A stretch of DNA of 64,000 bases from an uncultured Cyclobacteriaceae bacterium (GTDB lineage: Bacteria > Bacteroidota > Bacteroidia > Cytophagales > Cyclobacteriaceae). Position 1 is the first letter of the stretch, and the number at the start of each line of letters is the position of its first letter. Under the pieces are notes generated by a model. It did not search any database, was not told where the DNA came from, and was given only the letters and a program-made list of their open reading frames with translations. A program made the translations under genes and the position numbers. Positions 46,795-56,737 of this stretch are shown piece by piece. The stretch lies in contig CALSPM010000001.1 of NCBI GenBank assembly GCA_943788235.1, forward strand, positions 372,001-436,000, read 5' to 3'.

Positions 46795-49032
46795 TTATAG
46801 ATTCAACCAATAAGTCATTTTAAAAGAAATGGCACGATATTTAACCGCTCCAATTTGAAAAAAGCCATCGATTTGGTTGTAAGCAAAATAATTATCGGTA
46901 TAAACCAAATAGATATCTGATACAGGTTTGAACCTCCATTGAAGTCTCGAATTGATGTTTAAGTTTTCAATCTGGCTGTTGTATTGTACATAGGTAGTCC
47001 AAAATAATTTTTTAGTGAATGTGAAATCAAATTTAGGACCGATAAGATAGAGCTGACTAGAGTTGTATGGACTCGGTAGCTTAATGCGATTATATGTGAT
47101 GTCTATGGAGGTTGTTCCAAAAGGCTGATACCTATATCCCAGGGTACCACTGAAGTTGAGTCTATGACCATTGAAATATTGACCGGAATTGGTTTTTAAT
47201 TTAACATTAAGTTTTCTCCTTTCATTGGAACTCCAGGACCCTATGATAAAGTTATAGTAATAGGAGTCATTTTCTAGGAGTTCTTGTCCGTCACTACCGC
47301 TAGGATCAAAATCAGAGGTGAGCTGGGTAAATTGTCTTCGTAATCTAAAGTCCATTGATGAGGTATTATTAAATTTGATACGATAGAGGAGATTCATATC
47401 CCAATCTAATAGACCTACCGATTGTCTTCCTAAAACATCAAAATCAAAACCTGGACCATGACTTTGAACTTTACTTGATTTTGGAAAATAACTATATCGG
47501 ATCGTACTGGATAACTGTCGTATATCTGTTCTTTTGACATAGCCTACTTCTGGATTATAGCCCGCACCTATTTGCTGAGAGAAAATATACCATGTCCAGT
47601 TGAGTGTATTATAAGATAAGTAAGTCCCCATGGCATGAGCTCTATCAACTTGAACTTGATCAAAGGAGTGATGAAAAAAAAGATTACCACTCCACTTATT
47701 GTCTGAGGAAAGCAAATTAAAGTCGAGTCCTGCGGTTTGATTGGAGGCTACTTTATAACTGCTATCACTAAGGTTAAGTTTGAATGGTTGCTTATTGACA
47801 AAAATAAAGTCTAGGTTAGATCTCGTGAGTACTTTTTGTTGTACTGTGGCTACAGTATAATTGATGCCGGGCTGCTGAATAGAGGCATCACTTGCCCCCT
47901 GCATATTCAATAAACCGACACGAGTGTTTTGAGAAACCTTTCCACTTAACCTAAGTCCATAAGGGATGGGATTTTGTATGGCTAGTCCGGTAGCGGTATC
48001 TGTGGCAATACCAATTCTTCTTGAAAAGAAAGGTCGGGTATTTCGGTTACCATTATTAGCGAAAAGGTCAGCGTTTTCCAGAAAAAATTGTCTTTTTTCT
48101 GGAAAAAAAATTTCAAACCGATCAAGATTAGTCACCTGGTCATCTACTTCAACTTGTGAAAAATCTGGATTTACAGTGAGATCTAGATTCAGGCCAGAGC
48201 TGATACCATATTTCATATCAAATCCAACGTTTCTTGGATAGTCAACTTCTTTATTATTAAAAAAATCTTTACTAATCCCTGAGGTGATAAATGGGATCAA
48301 AGATATGTTGGCTCCCGTTTTCTTGGTGGGGATATCCCAAATAAGTTTTTGATTACTTGCCATATTTCCAATGGATAAATTTCTTGGTATATATGACCAT
48401 GAGGATTTCTCAGTAGTTTCACTATCTATCCTATAGAAATTGATATTCCATTCCTTTTGATTTTCATTGTAACGTAACGTATTGAAAGGAATAGCCATTT
48501 CGACTGTCCAGTAACCATCATAAACTTTTGAAGCGCCATCCCACTTATTATCCCAATCAAAACTATAAGCATCTCTACCTGAACCTCCATTTGAGATGAA
48601 GCCTTCCCTTCTGACCCCGAAAGGATTCATGCCAAATATGGTGCCATTGGTTTTGTCTTGAAAAGGATCAAATATTACAGAAAAACTATCATTTCCCTCA
48701 CCGCGAAAATCCCTTCTCAAGGAAGTAGTCACATATTTCCTGGGCCCTGGTGCATTGTACAATTTGGCGCCTACATAGATGTTCTTGTCATCATAGCGGA
48801 TATACACTACCGTTTGAGCAATGGCTAAAGAGGTATCTGAAGGAAAATTTTGCGTGAAATTATAGGCGGAATCACTTTGCTTCCATGCCATTTCATCGAG
48901 TATTCCATCCAAAATTATTTTTTCTGAGGTTTTTTTAATGTTAAGGATACTTGTTTGGGAAGCAAAATTTTGAGAACTAATTGATTGGACCAGAAATAAG
49001 CCGAGAAAGAATTGAATTATTATGTTTTTCAT
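46795..49032 (-). CDS. DUF5916 outer-membrane protein with CBM9-like domain
   Basis: The 745-residue protein has a signal peptide (MKNIIIQFFLGLFLVQSISS), then a CBM9-like domain (EKIILDGILDEMAWKQSD; TVVYIRYDDKNIYVGAKLYN; WTVEMAIPFNTLRYNE), then a long beta-rich part (VDLTVNPDFSQ-like: LDLTVNPDFSQVEVDDQVTN; RFEIFFPEKRQFFLENADLF) that probably forms a barrel to the C-terminal aromatic end ISFKMTYWLNL. DUF5916 proteins are common in Bacteroidota; their substrate is unknown. It is intact and single. Confidence 0.88.
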   Translation of the reverse strand: MKNIIIQFFLGLFLVQSISSQNFASQTSILNIKKTSEKIILDGILDEMAWKQSDSAYNFTQNFPSDTSLAIAQTVVYIRYDDKNIYVGAKLYNAPGPRKYVTTSLRRDFRGEGNDSFSVIFDPFQDKTNGTIFGMNPFGVRREGFISNGGSGRDAYSFDWDNKWDGASKVYDGYWTVEMAIPFNTLRYNENQKEWNINFYRIDSETTEKSSWSYIPRNLSIGNMASNQKLIWDIPTKKTGANISLIPFITSGISKDFFNNKEVDYPRNVGFDMKYGISSGLNLDLTVNPDFSQVEVDDQVTNLDRFEIFFPEKRQFFLENADLFANNGNRNTRPFFSRRIGIATDTATGLAIQNPIPYGLRLSGKVSQNTRVGLLNMQGASDASIQQPGINYTVATVQQKVLTRSNLDFIFVNKQPFKLNLSDSSYKVASNQTAGLDFNLLSSDNKWSGNLFFHHSFDQVQVDRAHAMGTYLSYNTLNWTWYIFSQQIGAGYNPEVGYVKRTDIRQLSSTIRYSYFPKSSKVQSHGPGFDFDVLGRQSVGLLDWDMNLLYRIKFNNTSSMDFRLRRQFTQLTSDFDPSGSDGQELLENDSYYYNFIIGSWSSNERRKLNVKLKTNSGQYFNGHRLNFSGTLGYRYQPFGTTSIDITYNRIKLPSPYNSSQLYLIGPKFDFTFTKKLFWTTYVQYNSQIENLNINSRLQWRFKPVSDIYLVYTDNYFAYNQIDGFFQIGAVKYRAISFKMTYWLNL

Positions 49033-49113
49033 TCAGCGCAAAACTATTGTGGATTGCACAAAAAAAATGTTCTTTTACATCAACGGGGATAGTTTTTTTT
49101 AAGTTGATTCAGA

Positions 49114-50250
49114 TTAAAGTTTAATATTAATGTCAAGTCTGATTTTAGGATGCATCTTTTTGGCATAAATGGCATTTAAAACTTCAAAATTCAATTCAAA
49201 TGAGCTTAATGATTCAATTGTTTTGACCGACAAGGTTGTACTGGTTTGGGGATTTAATTGGATTACATCCGGTGCGTGATAAAAAGAAAAATCAGATTCA
49301 TTATTGAGTAAATAGGTTGCGTCCGAATGATTGAAAATGACGACATTAGCAATTTGAGTTTCCTTATTTCCATACATTTGATAATAAGCGGTATCTACAA
49401 CTAAAGAAGATTCAATTAAAGGAATGAGATATTTTTCTTGACCAATGAGACTGTTCTTATACCAGGCGACCGTTCGTCCATCAAATAAAGCGTCTTTGAC
49501 ACCCATTTCGGATCGCTCTTTTACGAAAACTAAGGTTACGGGTCTGTGACCTCCCCCTGGAATATCAAATAGCCAATCAATCAATTCATGAATATCTGAG
49601 GTCCCTAAAATGGTTAATTCATTTTCATTGGCAATAGTTAGTGCTTGATCAGCAAAGGTATTTTCGTTAGTTACCTCAATCCCATGAAGTAATCCTTCTT
49701 TAATTAACCCTTCATGGATAAGTGAGAGCTTGGTAATGCCCTGTTTATTTTGCCCCACCCAATTGGGATGATTCCAAAAGATGAAGGCACCTTGTTTTTT
49801 GGCCTCTCGAAAAGCGTCCATATAATCGTCATAAACCAGCTGATTGGCATCTTGGATAAATAAGGCATTGCTGTGCCCAGGAGGTAGATCACGAGTTATT
49901 TCTGCTCCGTGAATAACTATAAGCTCATAGTTTTTAGCATATTCTTTTGCTAATTGGTAAGAACGATTCCGATCCTTGTGGGGTAAATCCTTCCGGTGAG
50001 GTTGGTATTCGAGATGTTCGGTAAGAGCGATAACATCGACACCATCAAAGAGGGCTTCTTTGACCCTAATATCTGGCCATACACTGCCATCAGAAAATAC
50101 GGTATGCTGATGTAAATCCGCAATAAGGGTATGATAATCAACTAAATCAGGAAATTCTATTTTCCGTTGGGTCTGCGCAGATAGTTTTACTTGTGGGACT
50201 ATAAAAGAAAAGCATAAGAAGATTAAAGAGGAGCGTGTGATAAGTCTCAT
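49114..50250 (-). CDS. Sb-PDE-type PHP-domain phosphodiesterase
   Basis: This exported protein (signal peptide LIFLCFSFIVPQVKLSAQ) has a PHP metal site: TLIADLHQHTVFSDGSVWPD (HxH), ALTEHLEYQP, ELIVIHGAEITRD, FWNHPNW and GTSDIHELIDW. The closest named type is the Sphingobacterium phosphodiesterase, active on phosphodiesters in vitro; the true substrate here is unknown. The C-terminal ~100 residues form a beta-sandwich-like part (NVVIFNHSDATYLLNNESDF). Normal length and no lesion. Confidence 0.82.
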   Translation of the reverse strand: MRLITRSSLIFLCFSFIVPQVKLSAQTQRKIEFPDLVDYHTLIADLHQHTVFSDGSVWPDIRVKEALFDGVDVIALTEHLEYQPHRKDLPHKDRNRSYQLAKEYAKNYELIVIHGAEITRDLPPGHSNALFIQDANQLVYDDYMDAFREAKKQGAFIFWNHPNWVGQNKQGITKLSLIHEGLIKEGLLHGIEVTNENTFADQALTIANENELTILGTSDIHELIDWLFDIPGGGHRPVTLVFVKERSEMGVKDALFDGRTVAWYKNSLIGQEKYLIPLIESSLVVDTAYYQMYGNKETQIANVVIFNHSDATYLLNNESDFSFYHAPDVIQLNPQTSTTLSVKTIESLSSFELNFEVLNAIYAKKMHPKIRLDINIKL

Positions 50251-50440
50251 GATTTTTTGACGTTAAAGACATTAACCTTAATTTATTAATAGAAAGTTAA
50301 TGATAAAAAGGGAGTAAAATAGCTTATTGATTATATATTTATCTTTTTACCATAGGCCTGGACGATAATGATTTTCAGCTATTAAGAGGATTTTATTTTT
50401 GATTTGAAATTTTCTATGAAGGACAAATATTTGTTAGAGG

Positions 50441-50716
50441 ATGATTAGGATTGTGACTAACAATGCGCTTGCTCTGAGACATCAGAATGTGAGTAATAAA
50501 GGATGAATGGAAAAGAATCCTTTTGCACGTGAGACCTCCTTATTTGGATTTGATGGCAATGAATTCTTTATATCATTAGGCAGTTTACTGTAAAGGAGAA
50601 GATCTAAGGAGGTAGGAAATTCGAAGGGGTATAGGCAAGGATTGGGGTTAGCTATAGGGTAGAAATGTATCGATAACGGAGAGTTATCAAAATTGTTTCT
50701 AGATATCGGATCATGA
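50441..50716 (+). pseudogene. unidentified remnant upstream of the GH88 pseudogene
   Basis: A single frame from ATG 50441 reads MIRIVTNNALALRHQNVSNK, then TGA, MEKNPFARETSLFGFDGNEF, ISLGSLL, TAA, VGNSKGYRQGLGLAIG, TAG, KCIDNGELSKLFLDIGS and TGA at 50714-50716. Three stops within a protein-like frame suggest a decayed gene of the same age as its GH88 neighbour. No family recognised. The flanking 50251-50440 shows nothing. Confidence 0.3.
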
Positions 50717-50784
50717 TAAAAGTTATATGCTCTTTATATAGATGAAAAAATATTGTAAATTATAAATTGATTTTAAATATAAAA

Positions 50785-51986
50785 ATGATAAATAAGTATT
50801 CAATATGCTTATTGTTTATTCTGATTACTTCATGTTCACGAAATGAGAAAGGAACAAAGGAAGTAGGTGACTCTTTACTAAATCCATTGATATCAAAGAG
50901 ACTTTCCTTCATGCTAGATTATAAACTGGATTCACTCAATTTTCCACGGAGTATGAAGAAAGATGGACCAGTTCGTGGTGTTTCTTTGCAAGATTGGACT
51001 TCACGCTTTTTTCCCGGAGTATTCTTTAAACTTTATCAGATCACAGAGTAATCGGTATTATTGGAAAGGGAAGGAATGGATTGCCTTTATCCAAAAGGAA
51101 AAGATTGATGGAGAGACTCATGATATGGGCTTCAAGATGTACTGTAGCTATGGTGAAATAGTCAAAATTACAGGAGCACCCGAATACAAAGACATCCTGT
51201 TGACCAGTGCCGAAACATTAAGTAAGAGATTCGATCCTAAGGTAGGCAGTATTAGATCTTGAGATTTTGGAGAATGGCAGTTTCCTGTTATCATTGATAA
51301 CATGATGAACTTAGAATTACTTTTTGAAGCTACTCAATTGACTGGAGATAGCACTTATCATCAGATAGCTGAAACTCAAGCCTATACTACGATGAAAAAT
51401 TACTTTAGAGATGATTTTAGCAGCTATCATGTGGTAGACTATGATAAAATGACTGGTGAGGTATTGCAAAAGGCCACGCATCAGGGTATCAATGACTCAC
51501 CAGTATGGTCTTGAGGACAGGCCTGGGGATTTTATGGTTTCGAAATGACTTATCGTTATACCCAAAATAAAAACTTCCTGAATCAAGCAGTCCGTGTGAT
51601 TGACTTCATTAAAAAATAATCTTCATGGCTTAAGAATGATATTCCCTTTTGGGATATGAGAGATCCTCGGATACCGAATGCACCACGAGATACTTCTGCA
51701 GAGGCGATCACTGCGTCGGCTTGTTTTGAATTGTATAAATATACTGAAAATGAGCAATACCTATCATTTGCCAATGACATCATGACCACTCATTTAAGCG
51801 AAAAATATGTGCTTGACCCTCAAGTGACCGCCCCTTTTATATTTGATCATAGTCCGGGAAATTGGTCAAAGCAAATGGAACTTGATATCCCTATAGGATA
51901 TGCAGACTATTATTTTTTTGGAAGCATTAATTAAGACAAAGAGGTTCAATAAAGGAGTTGTAATAATTTTAATCTTCATCTCTTAA
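50785..51986 (+). pseudogene. glycoside hydrolase family 88-type lipoprotein, decayed
   Basis: ATG 50785 starts a lipoprotein signal (MINKYSICLLFILITSC). The rest is an unsaturated glucuronyl hydrolase-like (GH88) alpha/alpha barrel: GVSLQDWTSRFFPGVFF, HDMGFKMYCSYGEIVKITG, VIIDNMMNLELLFEATQLTG, ATHQGINDSPVWS, GQAWGFYGFEMTYRYTQN and APRDTSAEAITASACFELYK. Lesions: frameshift near 51045; TGA 51260-51262 where the family has Trp (SWDFG); TGA 51512-51514 where Arg is usual (WSRGQAWG); TAA 51617-51619; frameshift in T7 near 51912, after which LEALIKTKRFN reaches a stop at 51986. The enzyme would cleave oligouronides from polysaccharide lyases. It is clearly inactive now. Confidence 0.82.
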
Positions 51987-52344
51987 GAGTCAATACAATT
52001 CTTTTTTGTGAATTTCATTTAATGTCCTAATAGTTATGCGCTAACTTTTGACTTATAGTTTCTTTTAGCAATCATTAAGATAGCAGATGTTCATCGATGA
52101 AGGTTCTTTTAAATAGAAGAATACACTAATGATTTTAAACTAAAAAAGTGAATAAACCTTATTCTCCTCAATGTGAAATTTATATTCTTGTTTTGATGCG
52201 GCTTATAATTGTATATTAGATCCTGTTGATTCAAATAGATCAAATGATAGGAAGCTCTAATATTGTTTAAGAGATGCAATAGTCAAGAGTATTATTGATC
52301 GAAGATCTTGCTAGAGTCGGATGGGTTCAAAAAAATAGAAATAT
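51987..52344. other. intergenic stretch between GH88 pseudogene and tRNA-Pro
   Basis: No coding frame, RNA or repeat was recognised in these ~360 bases, which are AT-rich. The tRNA-Pro terminator begins at the right edge. Confidence 0.4.
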
Positions 52345-52383
52345 AAAAAAAGCCCTCCATTGGTTTAAAAAGGAAGGCTTTTT
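52345..52383 (-). terminator. terminator after tRNA-Pro
   Basis: Reading the minus strand, AAAAAGCCTTCC pairs with GGAGGGCTTTTT (one G/T wobble) around an AT-rich loop and runs into T residues, 21 bases past the tRNA end. Confidence 0.75.
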
Positions 52384-52403
52384 GCGATTTTAATTTGCTT
52401 ATG

Positions 52404-52478
52404 TCGGGGTGGCAGGATTCGAACCTACGACCCCCTGGTCCCAAACCAGGTACACTACCGGACTGTGCTACACCCCGA
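52404..52478 (-). tRNA. tRNA-Pro (TGG)
   Basis: The minus strand folds as a tRNA of 75 bases: acceptor TCGGGGT with ACCCCGA, T-loop GGTTCGAATCC, anticodon arm CCTGG-TTTGGGA-CCAGG giving anticodon TGG. CCA is not encoded. A terminator follows. It stands alone. Confidence 0.95.
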
Positions 52479-52744
52479 ATATCGCACGCTTAAACTTGTT
52501 TTAAGCGGGAGCAAATGTAATTAAATAATTACTATATGAAATCTATAATAACGGAATTTATTAAAAAATAAATCAGTTATTGATGGTAAATCATTTTTGA
52601 GTGGTATTCCATTTAATATCACTCTTAAACTTAACTGATGATCAGGATTGATTTAGAATTAAACTAAATTATACGTCCTTAGTGATATGGATTTAACCAA
52701 TTAAAAAAACAGCTAATCCAGCCATAATATTTACAGTGATCAGT

Positions 52745-53128
52745 CTAAGAATAAGAGACATACTCGTTTCTTGACATTTTCTTTGGAGAAAGAATAGATC
52801 GTAATAAACTACCGGTTAAGGAACCAAGCCCAGTGACTAGGGCCCCAATAAGCGTACTGGCATAAATCAACCAAATAGAGTCCGTCAAATTCATGAGCAG
52901 TGCAATTTTTTCTGATAGAATGGAGTTGGTAGCATTATCTATGGTAAATGAGAGATAAAACCATACGAGGCCACCCGCGATGACTCCGCCATTGAAACTA
53001 TTAAAATTACTTCCTCGAATTAATAAGCTAATCAGTCCAGCTCCCAAGGCTATGCTCCACCATGAAAAATAAAAAGGGAGTAGATAGGATAAAATACCCA
53101 TCAGAAAAATTTTGATGATAAATTTCAT
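52745..53128 (-). CDS. small membrane protein downstream of the penicillin acylase
   Basis: The 127-residue protein has about four hydrophobic segments (FIIKIFLMGILSYLLPFYFS; WSIALGAGLISLLI; GGVIAGGLVWFYLSFTID; WLIYASTLIGALVTGLGSLT) and a charged tail. Its ATG overlaps the penicillin acylase stop by 4 bases, so the two are coupled. Function is unknown; an accessory role for the exported enzyme is only a guess. Confidence 0.65.
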   Translation of the reverse strand: MKFIIKIFLMGILSYLLPFYFSWWSIALGAGLISLLIRGSNFNSFNGGVIAGGLVWFYLSFTIDNATNSILSEKIALLMNLTDSIWLIYASTLIGALVTGLGSLTGSLLRSILSPKKMSRNEYVSYS

Positions 53129-55554
53129 TCTTGGGGTGTTAATTGAATTTCATAAAGAATATCTCCTACCAACAGTTTATTTTGACCAAATTTCAAATTA
53201 TAGTATTTCCCTTCAGCCCAGGGTGTGATCATATGTCCATACATCGGATTGCCTGGATTACCCGTTTGGCTACCTGGATAAACCCCGTAAGCATTGATGC
53301 CTTGCGGATCCATTTCAACAACCATACGCCAAGAGGGGCCATGATGCTTACTTGCAGCATTTACAATATTATGGTTGCCCCCAATAGAAATATTTTTTGA
53401 ATTAAATGAAGTGAAGCTACTGATCAGATGATTGACCTCAGTTCCCTTAAACTCATTCCAAGAGTGATTCTTGCCATTAATGCTTAACCACTCATTAAGA
53501 GAATCTACTGCGATGTCAAAAGCATAATTAATTAAATCGGAAGTGGTTTCTTTTTCAGGTGTACTCAGGCGATCTGAAAATCCAACGAGACTATCTGAAA
53601 GAATTAATTGAGAGGTGGTGTAGATATCAGGTTTATTGACAGCAAATGACATCGTATCAAATTCATCCCACAATTGATCCCACAAGATGTCTGACCATAA
53701 TTCAAAATTGGTAGGCGCCTTTAAATTAGGATGATTAAAATAATCCCAGTTTTGTAACTCATCAAAGAATTTATTTTGATCCTCATTGAGTGATAGCGTA
53801 TCTAATTGGGACAACAGATAAGGTAAAATTTCAGAAGCGATATAATTGAAGTTATCATTTTGTAAACTCATTAAGTCTTCAGGTTCAATATTTTGCATGG
53901 TTATGAGTCGGTCATTCACCCTTCTATTCCTATAATTTTCAAATCGATGTGAATAAACATAATAAGGATAGGTAGTTCGATCCACTGGGAATTGATTGGC
54001 TGAGCTCAAAAATCCTTGAGGGTGATTATATCTTTCTAGTCTATGCTCAAAGGGGATATATTTTTTCCATTCTGAATCCGGATCGGATCCATCTAAAATA
54101 AACTTTCCTTGACCAGGAAATTTGATGGGAAACTTACCGGGTAGATTGAGGGCTATATTACCTTTTGTATCACTATATATTATGTTTTGAGGAGGGCCTG
54201 AGAAGAAACGGAGTCCCTCGACAAATTCATCATAATTATTTGCTTTATTAAAGTTGAATAGGGCTTTAAATGTGGTTGATTCGTCATGGGCGATCCAGCG
54301 CATGGCTAAATTTACTTTTTCATGATTGCTCAAATAATCTCGATCATATACAATAGGTCCATGATGCACTCTTATGATGGTATCGATAAAGTTATCCGCA
54401 TTTTTAATTACAATTTCCTCGAGAATTTGTTCTGTTTTGAACCATTGGTTGTTGTACAAATATTCTTTGCGTGAGGCATCTTTGAAGGTCACTGAAAACC
54501 AATCTACTTGATCCCGTGGAGAGTTGGTTACCCCCCATGAAATAGAGTCATTAAAACCAATCAAGATGACCGGTGTACCTGGCACGGTTACTCCCATGAC
54601 ATTGATATCAGGACTGGTCAAATGGCTGGCATACCAAATCGAGGGAGCTGTGAGCTCAAGGTCCGGTTCATTGGCCAATATAGCATGGCCTGATTTACTT
54701 TTGGTACTGTCTATGGCAAAGTTATTACTTCCGTTTAAGGGGTTTTGTTTGCTAATAGACTCATTGACAATATGTTGTACTTCGAATTTTTCAGGTTTTT
54801 GTGGTTGGCTCACGGGTTCGAAATCAAAAGGAGTATCTTTCGGTATTACGGGGGCGGACGTTCCGTCAGGCTCAGGGAACAAAACATTAAAAAGGTTCTC
54901 ACCAAACATTTTTCGAAAGTTAGTATGCTCTATATCTGCTTCACTCCTGGAAAGTGTACTTGCCAATAGGGCATAAGCCATACATGTTTTCACGGTGGTC
55001 CATTTTTCAGGTTCATAATCGAGTAGTTTGAATTCAATAGGGTAGTCACCCTGAGATAAAGATGCTATATAGGTATTCACTCCATTGGTGTAGGATGAAA
55101 TGATGCTGGCATAATAGACATCTTTCATTAGTTCATCGTGAAGTTTTAAGGTCATGTCCTTGAGGCCCAATCGCCTTTGTAGTCGGTCGTATTCAAGTGC
55201 TTTTATACCCACTACTTCTGACAACCTACCCATCACTACGCGAGCATAAAAATCCATTTGCCAAAGTCGATGATAAGCGGTCACATAACCTTGGGTCATA
55301 TACAAATCTTCATTATTTTTTGCGTTGATGTGGGGAATAAGCAACTCATCAAACTGGACGGTCACTGACTCTTTAAGCTCGATTAATTCAATGAATTTAT
55401 CCAGACTGATTGGCTCTTTTTCACTATTTTGCCAAAAACCTTGATGCGGACTTAATAATTTCCCAATAGGCGGGATATTATCAAAAGGCATATTCAGTAA
55501 GGTGATTAGGGAGGCCGTGACAAATAAAGAAAGAAAAAAGCCGATGAATTTCAC
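53125..55554 (-). CDS. penicillin acylase family N-terminal nucleophile hydrolase
   Basis: The 809-residue protein has an N-terminal hydrophobic export segment (FIGFFLSLFVTASLITLLNM). The alpha-chain part includes DLYMTQGYVTAYHRLWQMDF and MGRLSEVVGIKALEYDRLQR. Autocleavage should take place before the Ser of NGSNNFAIDSTKSKSGHAIL, giving the beta chain with the N-terminal Ser nucleophile; VTVPGTPVILIGFNDSISWG and TNSPRDQVDWF follow. Family members cleave amides of penicillins, acyl-homoserine lactones or lipid-like amides; the substrate here cannot be read from sequence. Intact and of normal length. Confidence 0.88.
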   Translation of the reverse strand: MKFIGFFLSLFVTASLITLLNMPFDNIPPIGKLLSPHQGFWQNSEKEPISLDKFIELIELKESVTVQFDELLIPHINAKNNEDLYMTQGYVTAYHRLWQMDFYARVVMGRLSEVVGIKALEYDRLQRRLGLKDMTLKLHDELMKDVYYASIISSYTNGVNTYIASLSQGDYPIEFKLLDYEPEKWTTVKTCMAYALLASTLSRSEADIEHTNFRKMFGENLFNVLFPEPDGTSAPVIPKDTPFDFEPVSQPQKPEKFEVQHIVNESISKQNPLNGSNNFAIDSTKSKSGHAILANEPDLELTAPSIWYASHLTSPDINVMGVTVPGTPVILIGFNDSISWGVTNSPRDQVDWFSVTFKDASRKEYLYNNQWFKTEQILEEIVIKNADNFIDTIIRVHHGPIVYDRDYLSNHEKVNLAMRWIAHDESTTFKALFNFNKANNYDEFVEGLRFFSGPPQNIIYSDTKGNIALNLPGKFPIKFPGQGKFILDGSDPDSEWKKYIPFEHRLERYNHPQGFLSSANQFPVDRTTYPYYVYSHRFENYRNRRVNDRLITMQNIEPEDLMSLQNDNFNYIASEILPYLLSQLDTLSLNEDQNKFFDELQNWDYFNHPNLKAPTNFELWSDILWDQLWDEFDTMSFAVNKPDIYTTSQLILSDSLVGFSDRLSTPEKETTSDLINYAFDIAVDSLNEWLSINGKNHSWNEFKGTEVNHLISSFTSFNSKNISIGGNHNIVNAASKHHGPSWRMVVEMDPQGINAYGVYPGSQTGNPGNPMYGHMITPWAEGKYYNLKFGQNKLLVGDILYEIQLTPQE

Positions 55555-55660
55555 AGAAAATTATTGTCTAGGTTCAAATGTATGTTTTATTATTTATTCT
55601 GCCTTATTTTTTTTGATAAATAACTTCTTGTAAGTGTAAAAGGAATGCGATGTACTTTTC

Positions 55661-56524
55661 TTAAGATTTTTTAAACATTTTCCCTTTACCAATGGGCAGA
55701 AAAGCTTCTATTTGGAAGGAAAAAAATAGATATTGATCGTTATTATTTGAATTTCCTCTACTGAAGCCTGCATCCAAGCTTTCCCAGGCTTCTTCATTTT
55801 CTAGGAATTGTTCTCTTCTTCGATTTGATAGCTTAGCCTGAATAGAGCTATCATCTGTAAATGAAGGAAAGATCCCTGAAACATCATCAAGATAATCTGT
55901 GAACGTATATCGATAGGCAAGTTCAAAGTTAAAGTTAAGGAAAGGCGTAATTTTCATCTTAACCCCTACGCCGGCTGGGATAATGAAAGTAAAGGGATCA
56001 TAAGCGATATTTTCCGTTTGATAATCGCTAAGGGAAAATTTAGCATTGATCTCTTCTCCATTTTCTTGGATCTGAAGATAGGTAAATGGGTTCAAAGTGG
56101 TCATTCCAAAACCTAAACTGAGATAGGGATCAATTTTCCATCTTTGATCATAGTTACCAGCATAAGGTCGAATAAAAAAGACACCCTGCAGGTTGAGCTC
56201 CCAGTTATTTGAAGTGAAGGAGAGGTTTCGCTCTTTTTCAAAACTACCGTCGGGAGCTTTTTTATCATCCCCACGCAATTGGTAAAATCCTGCAGAAAGT
56301 CGAGCACTGAGGTGGCTCCATAATCTTGCTTCAATGGCCAAGGTACAATTAGAGAAGTCGGTTTGACGCTTATTTTCAGCATTGAGTTCCCCGATGTATT
56401 TGGTTTGACCAGACCCTACAGCCACACTGAAATAGCGATCATTGAGCTTCCAAGTCAAAAAGCTTTGACTTTTGACCTGGAGAAAACAAAGGAAGAACCC
56501 TAAAGAAAAAATGATTTTATTCAT
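55661..56524 (-). CDS. DUF6089-like outer-membrane beta-barrel protein
   Basis: ATG 56524 gives MNKIIFSLGFFLCFLQVKSQ, a signal peptide cleaved near SQS. The mature part alternates aromatic strands: FSVAVGSGQTKYIGELN, LAIEARLWSHLSARLSAGFY, WKIDPYLSLGFGMTTLNPFT and VKMKITPFLNFNFELAYRYT, then the T-D-Y-L-D-D-V-S motif found in DUF6089/PorG-like barrels, and an end QYLFFSFQIEAFLP. An outer-membrane barrel is likely. PorG-like roles in type IX secretion exist in the wider family but cannot be claimed here. Confidence 0.7.
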   Translation of the reverse strand: MNKIIFSLGFFLCFLQVKSQSFLTWKLNDRYFSVAVGSGQTKYIGELNAENKRQTDFSNCTLAIEARLWSHLSARLSAGFYQLRGDDKKAPDGSFEKERNLSFTSNNWELNLQGVFFIRPYAGNYDQRWKIDPYLSLGFGMTTLNPFTYLQIQENGEEINAKFSLSDYQTENIAYDPFTFIIPAGVGVKMKITPFLNFNFELAYRYTFTDYLDDVSGIFPSFTDDSSIQAKLSNRRREQFLENEEAWESLDAGFSRGNSNNNDQYLFFSFQIEAFLPIGKGKMFKKS

Positions 56525-56737
56525 GCAACTAAATAACAAAAGTCAAAAATAATACTAAAAAATGAAGATGAACAATTAATCGCACGACCTCCTGCTTTTT
56601 TTAAAATTTTGAGATACAATTTCCATATTATTTAATGACTCTATCGATTTGAAGGAGAGAAGTAGATCAACGAAGTTGTCATATTATATTTTAGTAGTAT
56701 GGTGTTTTATCCTTATTAATCAAACAATCACAAAATC

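Noticed and set aside
52404-52478. tRNA-Pro as integration site of a mobile element
   Set aside because: No integrase or phage gene lies beside it, and no second copy of its 3' end was noticed nearby.
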